The notes under the pieces were generated by a model. It made no database searches. It saw only the letters and a program-made list of their open reading frames with translations, and was not told where the DNA came from. A stretch of 36,386 nt of DNA from Methanobacteriaceae archaeon (GTDB lineage: Archaea; Methanobacteriota; Methanobacteria; Methanobacteriales; Methanobacteriaceae), in the NCBI GenBank assembly GCA_023249725.1, contig JAHFBZ010000013.1:1-36386 (forward strand). Reading direction: 5' to 3'. Within the stretch, counting starts at the first letter, position 1, and each line of letters begins with the position of its first letter. Position numbers and translations under genes: made by a program. Below are positions 18,620-28,322 of this stretch, piece after piece.

Positions 18620-19783
18620 ATGGCCTACCATAAGACAATTATAGTTATCCAAACAAATAATTATTCAATGAATACCATGCGTAAAATGCAGGTCCTAAGT
18701 GATACTGCCCAGTTTGATCTCTGTGATTATGTAAACCATCAAACCAGTTCTCGGCCAAATTTACCTGGAATTTACTACAGTACTGTTAGTGGAGGATGTC
18801 AAGTCCCATTATTCAAGATTTTAATGACTAATAAGTGCATTAATGATTGTAAATACTGTGTGAATCATAGTAAACGAAATTTTACTCGAATGGAGCTTAG
18901 TCCTGAAGAATTAACCCGTGTTTTCTTGAATTATTATCAAAAAAAATATGTGGAAGGGTTATTTTTAAGTTCTGGAATTTCTGGAGACATAGACACATCC
19001 ATGGAAAAAGTGGTGGAAGTGGCTAGACTTCTAAGATTAGAACATGGTTATTCTGGATATATACACCTTAAAATTCTTCCAGGCTCATCAAAAGACCTCA
19101 TTAAGAGGGCCATGGGCTTGGCCAATCGAGTCAGTGTTAATATTGAGGCAGCCACCCCCGATGGTCTGGCTGAACTTTCCAGTACCAAAGATTATCAAAA
19201 AGATATTATGCGCCGTCTAAAATGGATAAAAAATATCCATCATAAAGATCCACTTTATGCTCCTTCGGGCCAAACCACCCAGATGATTGTAGGGGCCACT
19301 GATGAAACTGATGAAGATATTTTAAATAGAGTCAAATGGCTTTATGATAAGTTAGATGTTAAAAGAAGTTATTTTAGTGCTTTCAAACCTTTAGAAGACA
19401 CCCCCCTTCAATCCAGAGAAGAACCCCACCATAATAGATCCAATAGGCTATATCAAGCTGATGCACTTTTAAATTCATATAATTTTAATTTAGAAGAGCT
19501 CGTTTTTCATGAAAATGGACTTTTAGATGTGGAGGAAGATCCAAAGTATTCTGCTGCCCGCGGCATGGATATTTTTCCTTTGGAAATCAATCAGGCCCCA
19601 TATCGCGATTTAATAAGAGTCCCTGGGATTGGAACTATTTCCGCTCGAAAAATTATTGCCATTCGTAAAAAGCATCAATTTACTAAATTAGCAGAATTAA
19701 AAAAGTTAGGTGTTGCCGTTAATCGAGCTGAACCATTTATAAAACTTAAAGGAATGTATCAAACACCTTTGGACATGTTTTAG
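18620..19783 (+). CDS. Putative DNA modification/repair radical SAM protein
   Basis: Up to 387 aa. The radical SAM cluster is C73, C77, C80 in KCINDCKYC, which binds [4Fe-4S] and SAM. The C-terminus (about 325-380) is a helix-hairpin-helix unit, RVPGIGTISARKIIAIR, implying DNA binding. This architecture matches the family that in bacteria is encoded beside a uracil-DNA-glycosylase-like partner; no such partner is adjacent here. The start is uncertain: no ribosome binding site precedes ATG 18620, and ATG 18668 (MNTMRKMQVLSDTAQ) fits the usual family beginning better. The reaction is not known to me. Confidence 0.82.
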   Translation: MAYHKTIIVIQTNNYSMNTMRKMQVLSDTAQFDLCDYVNHQTSSRPNLPGIYYSTVSGGCQVPLFKILMTNKCINDCKYCVNHSKRNFTRMELSPEELTRVFLNYYQKKYVEGLFLSSGISGDIDTSMEKVVEVARLLRLEHGYSGYIHLKILPGSSKDLIKRAMGLANRVSVNIEAATPDGLAELSSTKDYQKDIMRRLKWIKNIHHKDPLYAPSGQTTQMIVGATDETDEDILNRVKWLYDKLDVKRSYFSAFKPLEDTPLQSREEPHHNRSNRLYQADALLNSYNFNLEELVFHENGLLDVEEDPKYSAARGMDIFPLEINQAPYRDLIRVPGIGTISARKIIAIRKKHQFTKLAELKKLGVAVNRAEPFIKLKGMYQTPLDMF

Positions 19784-19877
19784 TTAAATAAGTGGTTAAT
19801 AAATATTCTTATTTTTAATTTAACCTTCTAAATAGATTTAAGATCATATTCAGTTTATATAAACAAAAATATTTATT

Positions 19878-19912
19878 ATAACTTATATGTTATAGTTTAG
19901 AAGTTATAACTT
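19878..19912. repeat. AAGTTATAACTT-type palindromes downstream of the parA operon
   Basis: The perfect palindrome AAGTTATAACTT lies at 19901-19912, and ATAAC-N6-GTTAT lies just before it at 19878-19893. Related sequence occurs upstream of parA (21357-21377) and upstream of the ferredoxin (6979-7007). Confidence 0.45.
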
Positions 19913-19956
19913 ATAATAAAAATCTAGAAAAAAATAAAAAAATTTAAAAAAATTAG

Positions 19957-20496
19957 TTATGAAACATCAAAAAGATCCCATATCTCCGGGTATTTCTCTT
20001 TAACCGCATCTTCAATTAATTTAGACGCTTCTTTACTAATGCTAAATTCCGGCTGTGTTTTTTTGAGATATCTTAAAACTGCAGCCGAACGAGAAGACCA
20101 TAAAGTAATTCTAGGATTCTTTTTAACATCACTAATCACCAAATTAATTCTCTGAGTTTCAGTAGAATCGGCTTCAGCTGCATCATTGGTAGTTGTTGAT
20201 TTTGAAATTAGAGATTTAGTTGATTTTTCAGCATTGGATGCTGCACTATCAGAAGGTCTGGAAACCGAGTTTTTAGTAGAAGAATTAACTTTTACAGGTT
20301 TAGATTCTGGTGATTTAGAGGCTTTATTGTCATCCAAATCTTCAGATATTTCAATTTCATCAGAACCACTTTTTAGTTGATTTTCTTCAATTTCATTATT
20401 CTCATCCCGGGTTTTGGACTTAATCAAAGCATCCAGACCCATTCCCAGGCCAGCGCTTTTTGATGGTGGAGATTTACGACGGGCCATATTAACCAT
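19957..20496 (-). CDS. ParB-N-terminus-like partner of ParA
   Basis: A 179-aa protein. Near the N-terminus, KSAGLGMGLDALIKS resembles the GLGRGLDALI motif by which bacterial ParB stimulates ParA. The middle (about 30-120) is low complexity, rich in S, K, D, E and T, and surely disordered. The last 55 residues form a small helical domain ending in PEIWDLFDVS. No ParB CTPase domain, helix-turn-helix or KorB-like region is present, so it is not a normal ParB. It overlaps the end of parA by 8 bases; the second ATG at 20487 (MARRKS) is an alternative start. It is probably a ParA adaptor that binds DNA or another protein through its C-terminus (inference). Confidence 0.65.
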   Translation of the reverse strand: MVNMARRKSPPSKSAGLGMGLDALIKSKTRDENNEIEENQLKSGSDEIEISEDLDDNKASKSPESKPVKVNSSTKNSVSRPSDSAASNAEKSTKSLISKSTTTNDAAEADSTETQRINLVISDVKKNPRITLWSSRSAAVLRYLKKTQPEFSISKEASKLIEDAVKEKYPEIWDLFDVS

Positions 20497-21259
20497 CCCG
20501 GCTAATGAGTTCCTGGGCCAGTTTCAAATAGGCAGTAGTGCCTGCACTTTCCTGATCATATAATATACATGGTTTTCCATAGCTAGGTGCCTCTGCCAAA
20601 CGAACATTACGTGGAATTGTAGTTTTAAATATGTATTCTTCCTCACCAAAGTATTTCTTAACCTCTTGGTGAACATCTCTGGCTAAACGTGTCCTAGAAT
20701 CGTATAAAGTTATTAAAATACCCTTAATATTAGCTGAAGTCTTTAAACGCTCTTCAACAAGATTTATAGTTTTTAATAAGTCAGCCATTCCTTCCAAAGC
20801 ATAATATTCCGCCTGAATAGGAATAATAACACTATCTGATGCCACAAGTGCATTTAAAGTGAGTATTCCTAAAGAAGGAGGAACATCGATTAAAATATAA
20901 TCAAACATTCCCTTTACACTTTTTATGGCATCTTGAAGAATAGAATGATATCCAATCTCTCTACTAAGTTCTACTTCAGCCCCACTAAGTGAAATATTAC
21001 TGGGGACAATGTACAAATCATCTAAAATAGTAGGAATCATTACTTCTTCCATGTTATTTTGCCGGCTCAACACCGTGTAAATAGTATTTTCCAGTTCGCC
21101 TTTTTGAACTCCAAAACCTGTTGTAGCATTACCTTGTGGGTCTAAATCTATTACCAGAACCTTTTTATCCATAAGGGCTAGTGCAGTTGATAAGTTCACA
21201 GCAGTAGTTGTTTTTCCACAGCCACCTTTTTGATTAATTATTGAAATTACTTCTCCCAT
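20489..21259 (-). CDS. parA: ParA/Soj-family ATPase
   Basis: A 256-aa ATPase of the ParA type, the chromosome- or cargo-positioning family. The deviant Walker A motif KGGCGKTT is at 11-18 with the signature lysine K11; DLDPQGNATTGFG follows at 38-50, and the Walker B region DYILIDVPPSLG is near the middle. The length is typical of chromosomal Soj without an N-terminal DNA-binding extension. GGGAGG lies 8 bases from the ATG. The downstream gene overlaps by 8 bases and carries a ParB-like N-terminal motif, so they form one operon. Palindromic AAGTTATAA elements lie at both ends. Confidence 0.93.
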   Translation of the reverse strand: MGEVISIINQKGGCGKTTTAVNLSTALALMDKKVLVIDLDPQGNATTGFGVQKGELENTIYTVLSRQNNMEEVMIPTILDDLYIVPSNISLSGAEVELSREIGYHSILQDAIKSVKGMFDYILIDVPPSLGILTLNALVASDSVIIPIQAEYYALEGMADLLKTINLVEERLKTSANIKGILITLYDSRTRLARDVHQEVKKYFGEEEYIFKTTIPRNVRLAEAPSYGKPCILYDQESAGTTAYLKLAQELISRDG

Positions 21260-21356
21260 AAAAAAACCCTCCCACAGATTGTTATTAAATATTTATGAGA
21301 ATAAATTAACATCTTTCACATATTTAAAGTCCATTTATCTATATTAATATATTTAA

Positions 21357-21377
21357 TTATAAGTTATAAGTTATAAT
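21357..21377. repeat. Tandem TTATAAG repeats upstream of parA
   Basis: TTATAAG occurs at 21357-21363 and 21364-21370, with TTATAAT at 21371-21377. The whole is framed by AATTATAA and TTATAATT, and lies about 100 bases before the parA start. It shares the AAGTTATAA core with the elements at 19878-19912. Confidence 0.5.
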
Positions 21378-21516
21378 TATTTTGGTTAAAGGTGGTTCTA
21401 ATAACGAAGATTCTAAAGTGAAAACACTCAAAATAAGAATTAAATGAGTATAAAATAAAAAAATATAATCTATTAAATAACTATTAATAAAATAAAAAAA
21501 ATTGAATAAAGGAGGT

Positions 21517-21540
21517 AAATCAGATAAAGTGATCTGATTT
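21517..21540 (-). terminator. thrS terminator hairpin
   Basis: AAATCAGAT (21517-21525) and ATCTGATTT (21532-21540) form a perfect 9-bp stem with a 6-nt loop. On the minus strand it begins 8 bases after the thrS stop and is followed by a T-rich stretch. Confidence 0.65.
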
Positions 21541-21548
21541 AAAATTAT

Positions 21549-23378
21549 TTAGAAATTTATTCTCTCAGACAACTTTAAAGGCAGTGGCAGAGCCCTAAAT
21601 GGCATTTCATTAGTTTCTTGTTTAACTAATTTTACCAGATCTTCTCTAGTCATAGCCTGTTTTTCCTGGGTTTCACGAATGTTAATGGTTAATTCTTCAC
21701 TTTCCAATTCATTATCCCCAATAACAGCCACATAAGGCACCCAATCAGTGGCGGCATTTCTGATTTTCTTACCTACCCTTTCAGGTCGGTCATCCACATC
21801 CACCCGAACATTATGGTCCTTTAATTCCCTAGCTAATTCCAGAGCATAATCCATGTGTCTTTCAGCAATAGGCAGTATTCTCACTTGAGTAGGGGAAAGC
21901 CATACGGGTAACATTGGAGGCTTTTCATCCATTTCAACCGCTGTTTTTTCCAACAAACTGCAAATTACACGTTCAATACTTCCGGTAGGACTGCAATGAA
22001 GAATTATTGGATAGTCTTCTTGTTCATTCTCTTCCAGAAAGGTTATATCAAATCTCTCACCACTTTCCACATCAATCTGTACAGTTGGATTCTCTATAGG
22101 CCTTCCCAGATAATCAATAGCAGCAAAGTCCATTTTAGAAATCCAGTAGTTTTTTCTCTCTGGTAAAATCTCCAGGAGCACAGGTTTTCCAATTTTTTGA
22201 GCAGAAGCATGCATCCACTCTTTATACTCATCATAAAAGTCCTTTGTGGCCCGGAAAATAACTTCATAATTAACATTGAAGTCTTCCCCAGTCCGCATAC
22301 AGAGGTCAATTTGCCGGTCAAATTCCACTAGGGATTGGCCTAAATCCCGGCACACCGTATGTAAATCCGGCATAGTGAATCCACGAAGCCTTTTAAGTCC
22401 TACAACTTCCCCTTTTTTCTCCATTCGGAAACTGTAAGTGGAAAGTTCATATATCCTGGCAGGTAAATTCTTCCAGGTCAGGAAAGAATCAGATAATACT
22501 CTAAAGGCCCCAAAACAGCAGGCATATCTGAGCATGAGTTCTTTTTTCTTGTGGCCTAGTCGGTACTGCCTTTCTCCAAATTTTTCGGCATGTACTCGAA
22601 TAGCATCATCAGCGAGATCATACATGATTGGAGTTTCCACTGGCATGGCTCCCTCTTTAGTTACCAGCAAATAAACATAATCTGCCAGCAGATCTCTTAT
22701 TAATCTACCTTTAGGATACCATCTAAGGTGTCCTACATCAGCAGAAGGTTCGTAATCTGCTAAACCCTTTTCTTTCATTAATTTGACGTGAGGTGGTTCT
22801 TCACCAGATGATTCTGATTTTCCCAGTTCGTATTTGGTCAATTGCTCCAAGTCCTTGTTGTAGAAGTCAAATTCTTCCGGAGCAATAAGCTGGCCTTCAT
22901 CCAAAATGTACCATTTAGATTCTTCTCCTTTTTCCTTCTCTTTTTCCTCAGTTTTTTGAGAAGTTATGGTACGGGAAAGTTCAGATAATGGGTGTCCTTT
23001 GCAGGATACCTCAAAGGATTTGTACCATCCAAAGGGAACTCTGGCCACTTTTATATCCATTTCAGCCAGTTCAGATTCTATTTCAATCAGAATCTTTTTA
23101 GCTGCATCAGGAGAACTTAATGAAGAACTTAGGTGAGCATAGGGGTAAACTACCACATTTTCGGCTCCTACTTTAGAGAAAACATCAGCTATTTCTTTTA
23201 CAGCATTTTCTACTACACCTTGCATATCTGCTTCATCTTCCTTTTCTACAGCAGTGAAAGCTACCAGAGAATTTTCAAATGATCCTTTTTTCTTTTCATC
23301 GTCTATTTTTTCAGCTATTTTCGTTTTAGACTTGGTTTGATACTTTAAATAATCAGAATGAATTAAAAGTACGCGCAT
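21549..23378 (-). CDS. thrS: Threonyl-tRNA synthetase, archaeal type
   Basis: Class II synthetase of 609 aa. Residues 1 to about 140 are the archaeal D-aminoacyl-tRNA-deacylase-like editing domain ([11 protein letters not shown] at the start, [11 protein letters not shown] near its end), which replaces the bacterial N2 domain and removes mischarged serine. The catalytic core has a zinc site formed by a Cys in [10 protein letters not shown] (C287 or C288), H340 in TMPDLHTVC and H459 in [13 protein letters not shown]. The anticodon-binding domain takes the last 110 residues. AAGGTGAT precedes the ATG, and a small CTCCT/AGGAG stem overlaps this leader. Monocistronic. Confidence 0.96.
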   Translation of the reverse strand: MRVLLIHSDYLKYQTKSKTKIAEKIDDEKKKGSFENSLVAFTAVEKEDEADMQGVVENAVKEIADVFSKVGAENVVVYPYAHLSSSLSSPDAAKKILIEIESELAEMDIKVARVPFGWYKSFEVSCKGHPLSELSRTITSQKTEEKEKEKGEESKWYILDEGQLIAPEEFDFYNKDLEQLTKYELGKSESSGEEPPHVKLMKEKGLADYEPSADVGHLRWYPKGRLIRDLLADYVYLLVTKEGAMPVETPIMYDLADDAIRVHAEKFGERQYRLGHKKKELMLRYACCFGAFRVLSDSFLTWKNLPARIYELSTYSFRMEKKGEVVGLKRLRGFTMPDLHTVCRDLGQSLVEFDRQIDLCMRTGEDFNVNYEVIFRATKDFYDEYKEWMHASAQKIGKPVLLEILPERKNYWISKMDFAAIDYLGRPIENPTVQIDVESGERFDITFLEENEQEDYPIILHCSPTGSIERVICSLLEKTAVEMDEKPPMLPVWLSPTQVRILPIAERHMDYALELARELKDHNVRVDVDDRPERVGKKIRNAATDWVPYVAVIGDNELESEELTINIRETQEKQAMTREDLVKLVKQETNEMPFRALPLPLKLSERINF

Positions 23379-23389
23379 TTAATCACCTT

Positions 23390-23405
23390 CTCCTATGAAA
23401 AGGAG
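23390..23405 (-). promoter_or_regulatory. Short hairpin beside the thrS ribosome binding site
   Basis: On the minus strand CTCCT and AGGAG (5-bp stem, 6-nt loop) lie directly before AAGGTGAT, so the AGGAG part of the ribosome binding site can be paired. The stem is weak, and control of translation is only a possibility. Confidence 0.25.
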
Positions 23406-23628
23406 TATAATCTTCTAGAATTAATATAAAAATATTATATAATTATCTATAAATAAAATCTGCAATATTATTATATAAGATTATCCTCAAGAAAAAGATT
23501 TTTCATTTATTCATTATATTAATTTTATAGTTCACTATAATAACAGAAATATTTGTTTATTTTTTATTAATTAATAAAGAAGATGAAGCTGAAGATTAAA
23601 AGATATAAATCAAAATTAATCTTTAAAA

Positions 23629-24435
23629 CTATTTTTTTTTAGATTTTTCTGGTCTTTTAGGCATATCTCCTTCCCACATATTCTCAAATACATTGGCGTA
23701 GTTTTGAGCGATTTCCGGATACTGATTCCAGACACCAATAGCACTTTGGGCGACGGACTTCTTCTCTTCTCCTGAAAATTTGGAAAATATTAGCATCATT
23801 TCTGTACCGTCCCTAACAATCATTTTAACAAAGGGTATCTGGTAAATTCTAACTTCGGCCTTTATTCCCTTCAATTCCTTGGATAAATGGATTTTTTTAT
23901 CATCAATAACAGTAAAAGGAGCTGCCATTATTTTAGTTTTTACTCCCCTGCGTGCGGCCTGATTAATTTTTTCTTTAAGATTCTCTGCCTCTTCTTTGAA
24001 CATAAACCCGGCCCTTATATTAATGCTTTCCTTGGCCCGAGTTATAATTTCCATTTCTTTGCGAATAATTTTTTCAGGGCCGTGAATAAGCCATATGGGT
24101 GCTGGTAATTTGGAAATTTGGCTTTCATAAGTGCTGGTGAGATCCAATTCAGCTTCTTCCAAATCTTCCAGTAATTTCTGCTTATTTCTATAAAAAACTT
24201 CAGCCGGAGGAACAACATTGTATTTTAATGGTCTGCCTCTTTCAATTTCCACAAATCCTTTGCGGGCCATAGCCTTCAGTATATCATATACGCGAGATCT
24301 AGGGACTTTAGAGGCCATACTAATTTCGGTGGCTGTGCCGGATATCATGGAGGTCAACGCCAGATAAGTAGTGGCCTCATAATCAGTTAATCCCATTGTT
24401 TTCAATGAATCCCATGTTTTTTGGTCGATAGGCAT
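23629..24435 (-). CDS. TrmB-family transcriptional regulator
   Basis: A 268-aa regulator. The winged helix at about 12-80 is typical of TrmB: MGLTDYEATTYLALTS, then SKVPRSRVYDILKAMARKGFVEIERGRPLKYNVVPP. A coiled segment near 84-110 follows, then an effector-binding phospholipase-D-like domain (WLIHGPEKI onward to about 250). The ligand, often a sugar in this family, is unknown. It is divergent from the rubredoxin-hcp operon across about 290 bases that hold a 13-bp direct repeat, so it may control itself and that operon. The Lys-rich C-terminus is probably disordered. Confidence 0.85.
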   Translation of the reverse strand: MPIDQKTWDSLKTMGLTDYEATTYLALTSMISGTATEISMASKVPRSRVYDILKAMARKGFVEIERGRPLKYNVVPPAEVFYRNKQKLLEDLEEAELDLTSTYESQISKLPAPIWLIHGPEKIIRKEMEIITRAKESINIRAGFMFKEEAENLKEKINQAARRGVKTKIMAAPFTVIDDKKIHLSKELKGIKAEVRIYQIPFVKMIVRDGTEMMLIFSKFSGEEKKSVAQSAIGVWNQYPEIAQNYANVFENMWEGDMPKRPEKSKKK

Positions 24436-24591
24436 CTTTTTAGCTCCTAATTAAAGCTGAATTAATTTAAATTTTGATTTTATCCAATAATAATATTAAT
24501 TAGATTATTTTCATTAATCAATGCTGTATTAATTTTCTATTCTCCTTATTAATTCTCAGTATATTTCTCATTAGATTGTAAAATCATCTTT

Positions 24592-24639
24592 TTTAGAAAT
24601 ATATGAAATTTAATAATAGAAATAAATTTAGAAATATAT
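24592..24639. repeat. 13-bp direct repeat between trmB-like gene and rubredoxin
   Basis: TTTAGAAATATAT occurs at 24592-24604 and again at 24627-24639, starts 35 bases apart. The second is part of a loose GAAA...TTTC dyad. It is a candidate operator in the divergent promoter region. Confidence 0.4.
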
Positions 24640-24672
24640 TTGTTTCATTTTATACTCTGTTAGTGACAAAAG

Positions 24673-24682
24673 TTATTTATAC
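24673..24682 (+). promoter_or_regulatory. TATA box for rubredoxin-hcp
   Basis: TTATTTATAC, preceded by an A-rich BRE-like AAAAG, lies 46 bases before the rubredoxin start. Transcription would begin near 24700. Confidence 0.5.
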
Positions 24683-24727
24683 TTTGCTAATAAGTTTTAA
24701 TATAGGGAAAAAATCTGGAGATAAAAA

Positions 24728-24883
24728 ATGAATTACAGATGTATAGTTTGCGCATACATATATGATCCCGAAAATGGAGACCCTGAAAATGGTATAGATC
24801 CTGGAACCTCTTTTGAAGACCTTCCTGATGATTGGGTCTGCCCGCTGTGTTTTGTGGGTAAAGATCAGTTTGAGGCCATATAA
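24728..24883 (+). CDS. Rubredoxin
   Basis: A 51-aa electron carrier holding one iron on four cysteines: C5 and C8 ([12 protein letters not shown]) and C38 and C41 ([13 protein letters not shown]). Length, the [10 protein letters not shown] loop and DLPDDWVCP are all standard. GGAG lies 7 bases before the ATG. The hcp start is 43 bases after the stop on the same strand, so rubredoxin is probably an electron donor to the hybrid cluster protein or another detoxifying enzyme. It is divergent from a TrmB-type regulator. Confidence 0.93.
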   Translation: MNYRCIVCAYIYDPENGDPENGIDPGTSFEDLPDDWVCPLCFVGKDQFEAI

Positions 24884-24926
24884 GAACGCCATTATTCAAA
24901 TATTAAGACATTATAGAGGAGATAAA

Positions 24927-26309
<1,383 letters not shown>

Positions 26310-26522
26310 TTAGACCCATATATTATATTTTCTTTTTTAGTAATTCTACAATTAATTAATTAATTAATTGGTTTAGAAGTTGCTTACACCTTCTTTTTAT
26401 CTGTAAAAATTATATTTTCATTTTTTTCCTATTCATAATGTTAAAGAATTAATTAAAAAAATAAGTTTAAAAGAAATAATGTTTTTATTATTTAAAAAAT
26501 AAACATTAAAGATGGTGATTAA

Positions 26523-26846
26523 ATGCAGGAAGACCTAAAATCAAGAGCACTGGCCATTGATGATTTAATAGATTATCAAACAGGATCGGTAGTGAGTAGA
26601 GAAATAGTGAGAAAAGAGACTGGCACCGTGACGATATTTGCCTTTGATAAGGGAGAAGGCCTCAGTGAACACAGCGCTCCTTTTGATGCTATGGTGCATA
26701 TAGTTGATGGAACAGCACGGATAACCCTTGGGGGCGAAGAAAATACGGTCGAAAAAGGGGAAATAATTATAATGCCCGCCAATGTCCCTCATGCACTGCA
26801 TGCAGTAGAAAAATACAAGATGATTTTGACCATGATAAGATCCTGA
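26523..26846 (+). CDS. Cupin-domain protein
   Basis: A 107-aa single-domain cupin: a small beta-barrel with the partial motif GLSEHSAPFDAMVHIVDG (45-62) and the second motif GEIIIMPANVPHALHAVEKYKM (about 79-100). Metal ligands may be H49 and the histidines near 90-93; the usual second His and Glu of motif 1 are replaced, so metal binding is uncertain. GGTGATTAA precedes the ATG. The gene follows hcp by about 210 bases, including a (TTAA)n run, so it is probably a separate unit. The substrate is unknown. Confidence 0.82.
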   Translation: MQEDLKSRALAIDDLIDYQTGSVVSREIVRKETGTVTIFAFDKGEGLSEHSAPFDAMVHIVDGTARITLGGEENTVEKGEIIIMPANVPHALHAVEKYKMILTMIRS

Positions 26847-26971
26847 TCTAATTTTTTAAAGGCAAATTATTATATTTTTTTAACTCAAATGATTATTATT
26901 AAGCATTCTTATTAATTTTTAATATAATTGTTTCTATTATTTTTTTAGATAAGCTTAGTGAATCAAATTAA

Positions 26972-28213
26972 TTAAATAAGAAGAATTGCTATCAATCCTG
27001 CTGCTATAATAATAGCAAATAAAACACCTATATTTTTTCCAAAGCCCCTAGTCCCTAAAAATAATGCAATTCCAAATTTAACTATAGTATTGGAAATACT
27101 GGCCAGAGTAATAGCTGTGACTGCTGTGACCGAAGAAATTGTGCCATTTTGAGCCAGCAGGGCCATACTGATAGTTATAGCATCCACATCAGCAACCCCT
27201 GAAATTATACTTGCCACATAAACGCCCTGACTTCCGAAATAAATGCTGGCTATCTTACTAATATAAAGTATAGATATAAATAAGGCTCCGAATATTAGAG
27301 CCGGTTTCAGTGAAAAAGGATTTTTCAGCTTAACCTTGGTTTCCATCTCTTTTACCGTGGAACTTCTCCATACAGCAATTCCCAATAAAATTCCTAAAAC
27401 TCCCATTACGACCATAGGCGCGGCTAAATACGGTACCAGAGACGAATTTATAACCAGAACTGCGAAAAATATCCTTAAAAACATCATGGAACTGGCCACC
27501 ACAGCAGCAAAAACGGCTGCTTTCATTAAAGCATCTGATTCCTTTACTCTAGCCGCCATAGCAGTGACGACTGCAGTACTAGAAACTAATCCTCCCACAA
27601 CTCCAGTCAGGCCCAGACCGCGTTCAGGGCCTACAATTTTCATCAAAATATAACCCGCATAACTTATTCCCGAAATAAAGACTACCATGAGCCATATCTG
27701 ATAAGGATTAAACACCTCCCAGGGCCCCATGGTCTGGTTAGGTAAAAGAGGCAAAATAACAAAGGCAATAATCAAGAATTTTAAGGTATCTGTCATCTCT
27801 TTTTGGCTGATTTTTTGCGCTATTTTGTGTAAACGTGGTTTTAAAGCCAGTAAAGTAGTTATTATAATGGCTAGAATAGGTGCCAGCTTGTATCCATCAT
27901 CCCAGTAGCACATTAATCCCAGAGAAAAAGTTAAAAGAGCAGCTACTTCTGTAGTAAGGCCCAAGTCCCCATTATCCCGAGTGCCGACCCAGTAACTAAG
28001 TCCTACCAAAAATGAAAGTCCTGCGAATGCTATTAAATAGAAATAGGTAAATATCACCGATAGATAGGCCGATAATATACCTAAAAGGGCTATAAAGATG
28101 AAAGTTCTTATTCCTGCAAATTCAGTTTCCTTACTTTTTCGTTCCCTTTCTAGACCAACCAGTGCACCAATGGCTAGGGCAATAACAAACTTCAGAATTA
28201 GTAAAGTATCCAT
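26972..28213 (-). CDS. MgtC/SapB-DUF4010 family membrane protein
   Basis: A 413-aa membrane protein with about 12 hydrophobic helices. The N-terminal third is MgtC-like (IGALVGLERERKSKE and FAGIRTFIFIALLGIL), and the remainder is the DUF4010 region with LGLTGVVGGLVSSTAVVTAMAAR and GVADVDAITISMA. MgtC relatives are tied to magnesium homeostasis or F-ATPase regulation in bacteria; the archaeal role is not established. It is a stand-alone gene converging with the cupin gene and divergent from ilvD. Confidence 0.85.
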   Translation of the reverse strand: MDTLLILKFVIALAIGALVGLERERKSKETEFAGIRTFIFIALLGILSAYLSVIFTYFYLIAFAGLSFLVGLSYWVGTRDNGDLGLTTEVAALLTFSLGLMCYWDDGYKLAPILAIIITTLLALKPRLHKIAQKISQKEMTDTLKFLIIAFVILPLLPNQTMGPWEVFNPYQIWLMVVFISGISYAGYILMKIVGPERGLGLTGVVGGLVSSTAVVTAMAARVKESDALMKAAVFAAVVASSMMFLRIFFAVLVINSSLVPYLAAPMVVMGVLGILLGIAVWRSSTVKEMETKVKLKNPFSLKPALIFGALFISILYISKIASIYFGSQGVYVASIISGVADVDAITISMALLAQNGTISSVTAVTAITLASISNTIVKFGIALFLGTRGFGKNIGVLFAIIIAAGLIAILLI

Positions 28214-28322
28214 GTTTAATATATATAAGTTTCAAATATAAAATAATATTTAATGATTTTATTAATCTAATTTTAATTACATTTCAATATTAATTATAAA
28301 AAATAAAAATTATGGTGGTTTC

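Noticed and set aside
24813-24926. Upstream extension of hcp
   Set aside because: It lies in a different frame over the rubredoxin gene, and the GAGGAGATAAA-ATG at 24927 is far better.
26351-26369. (TTAA)n run after hcp as a mobile-element target or array
   Set aside because: It is a simple short tandem in AT-rich DNA, without flanking inverted repeats or a transposase.
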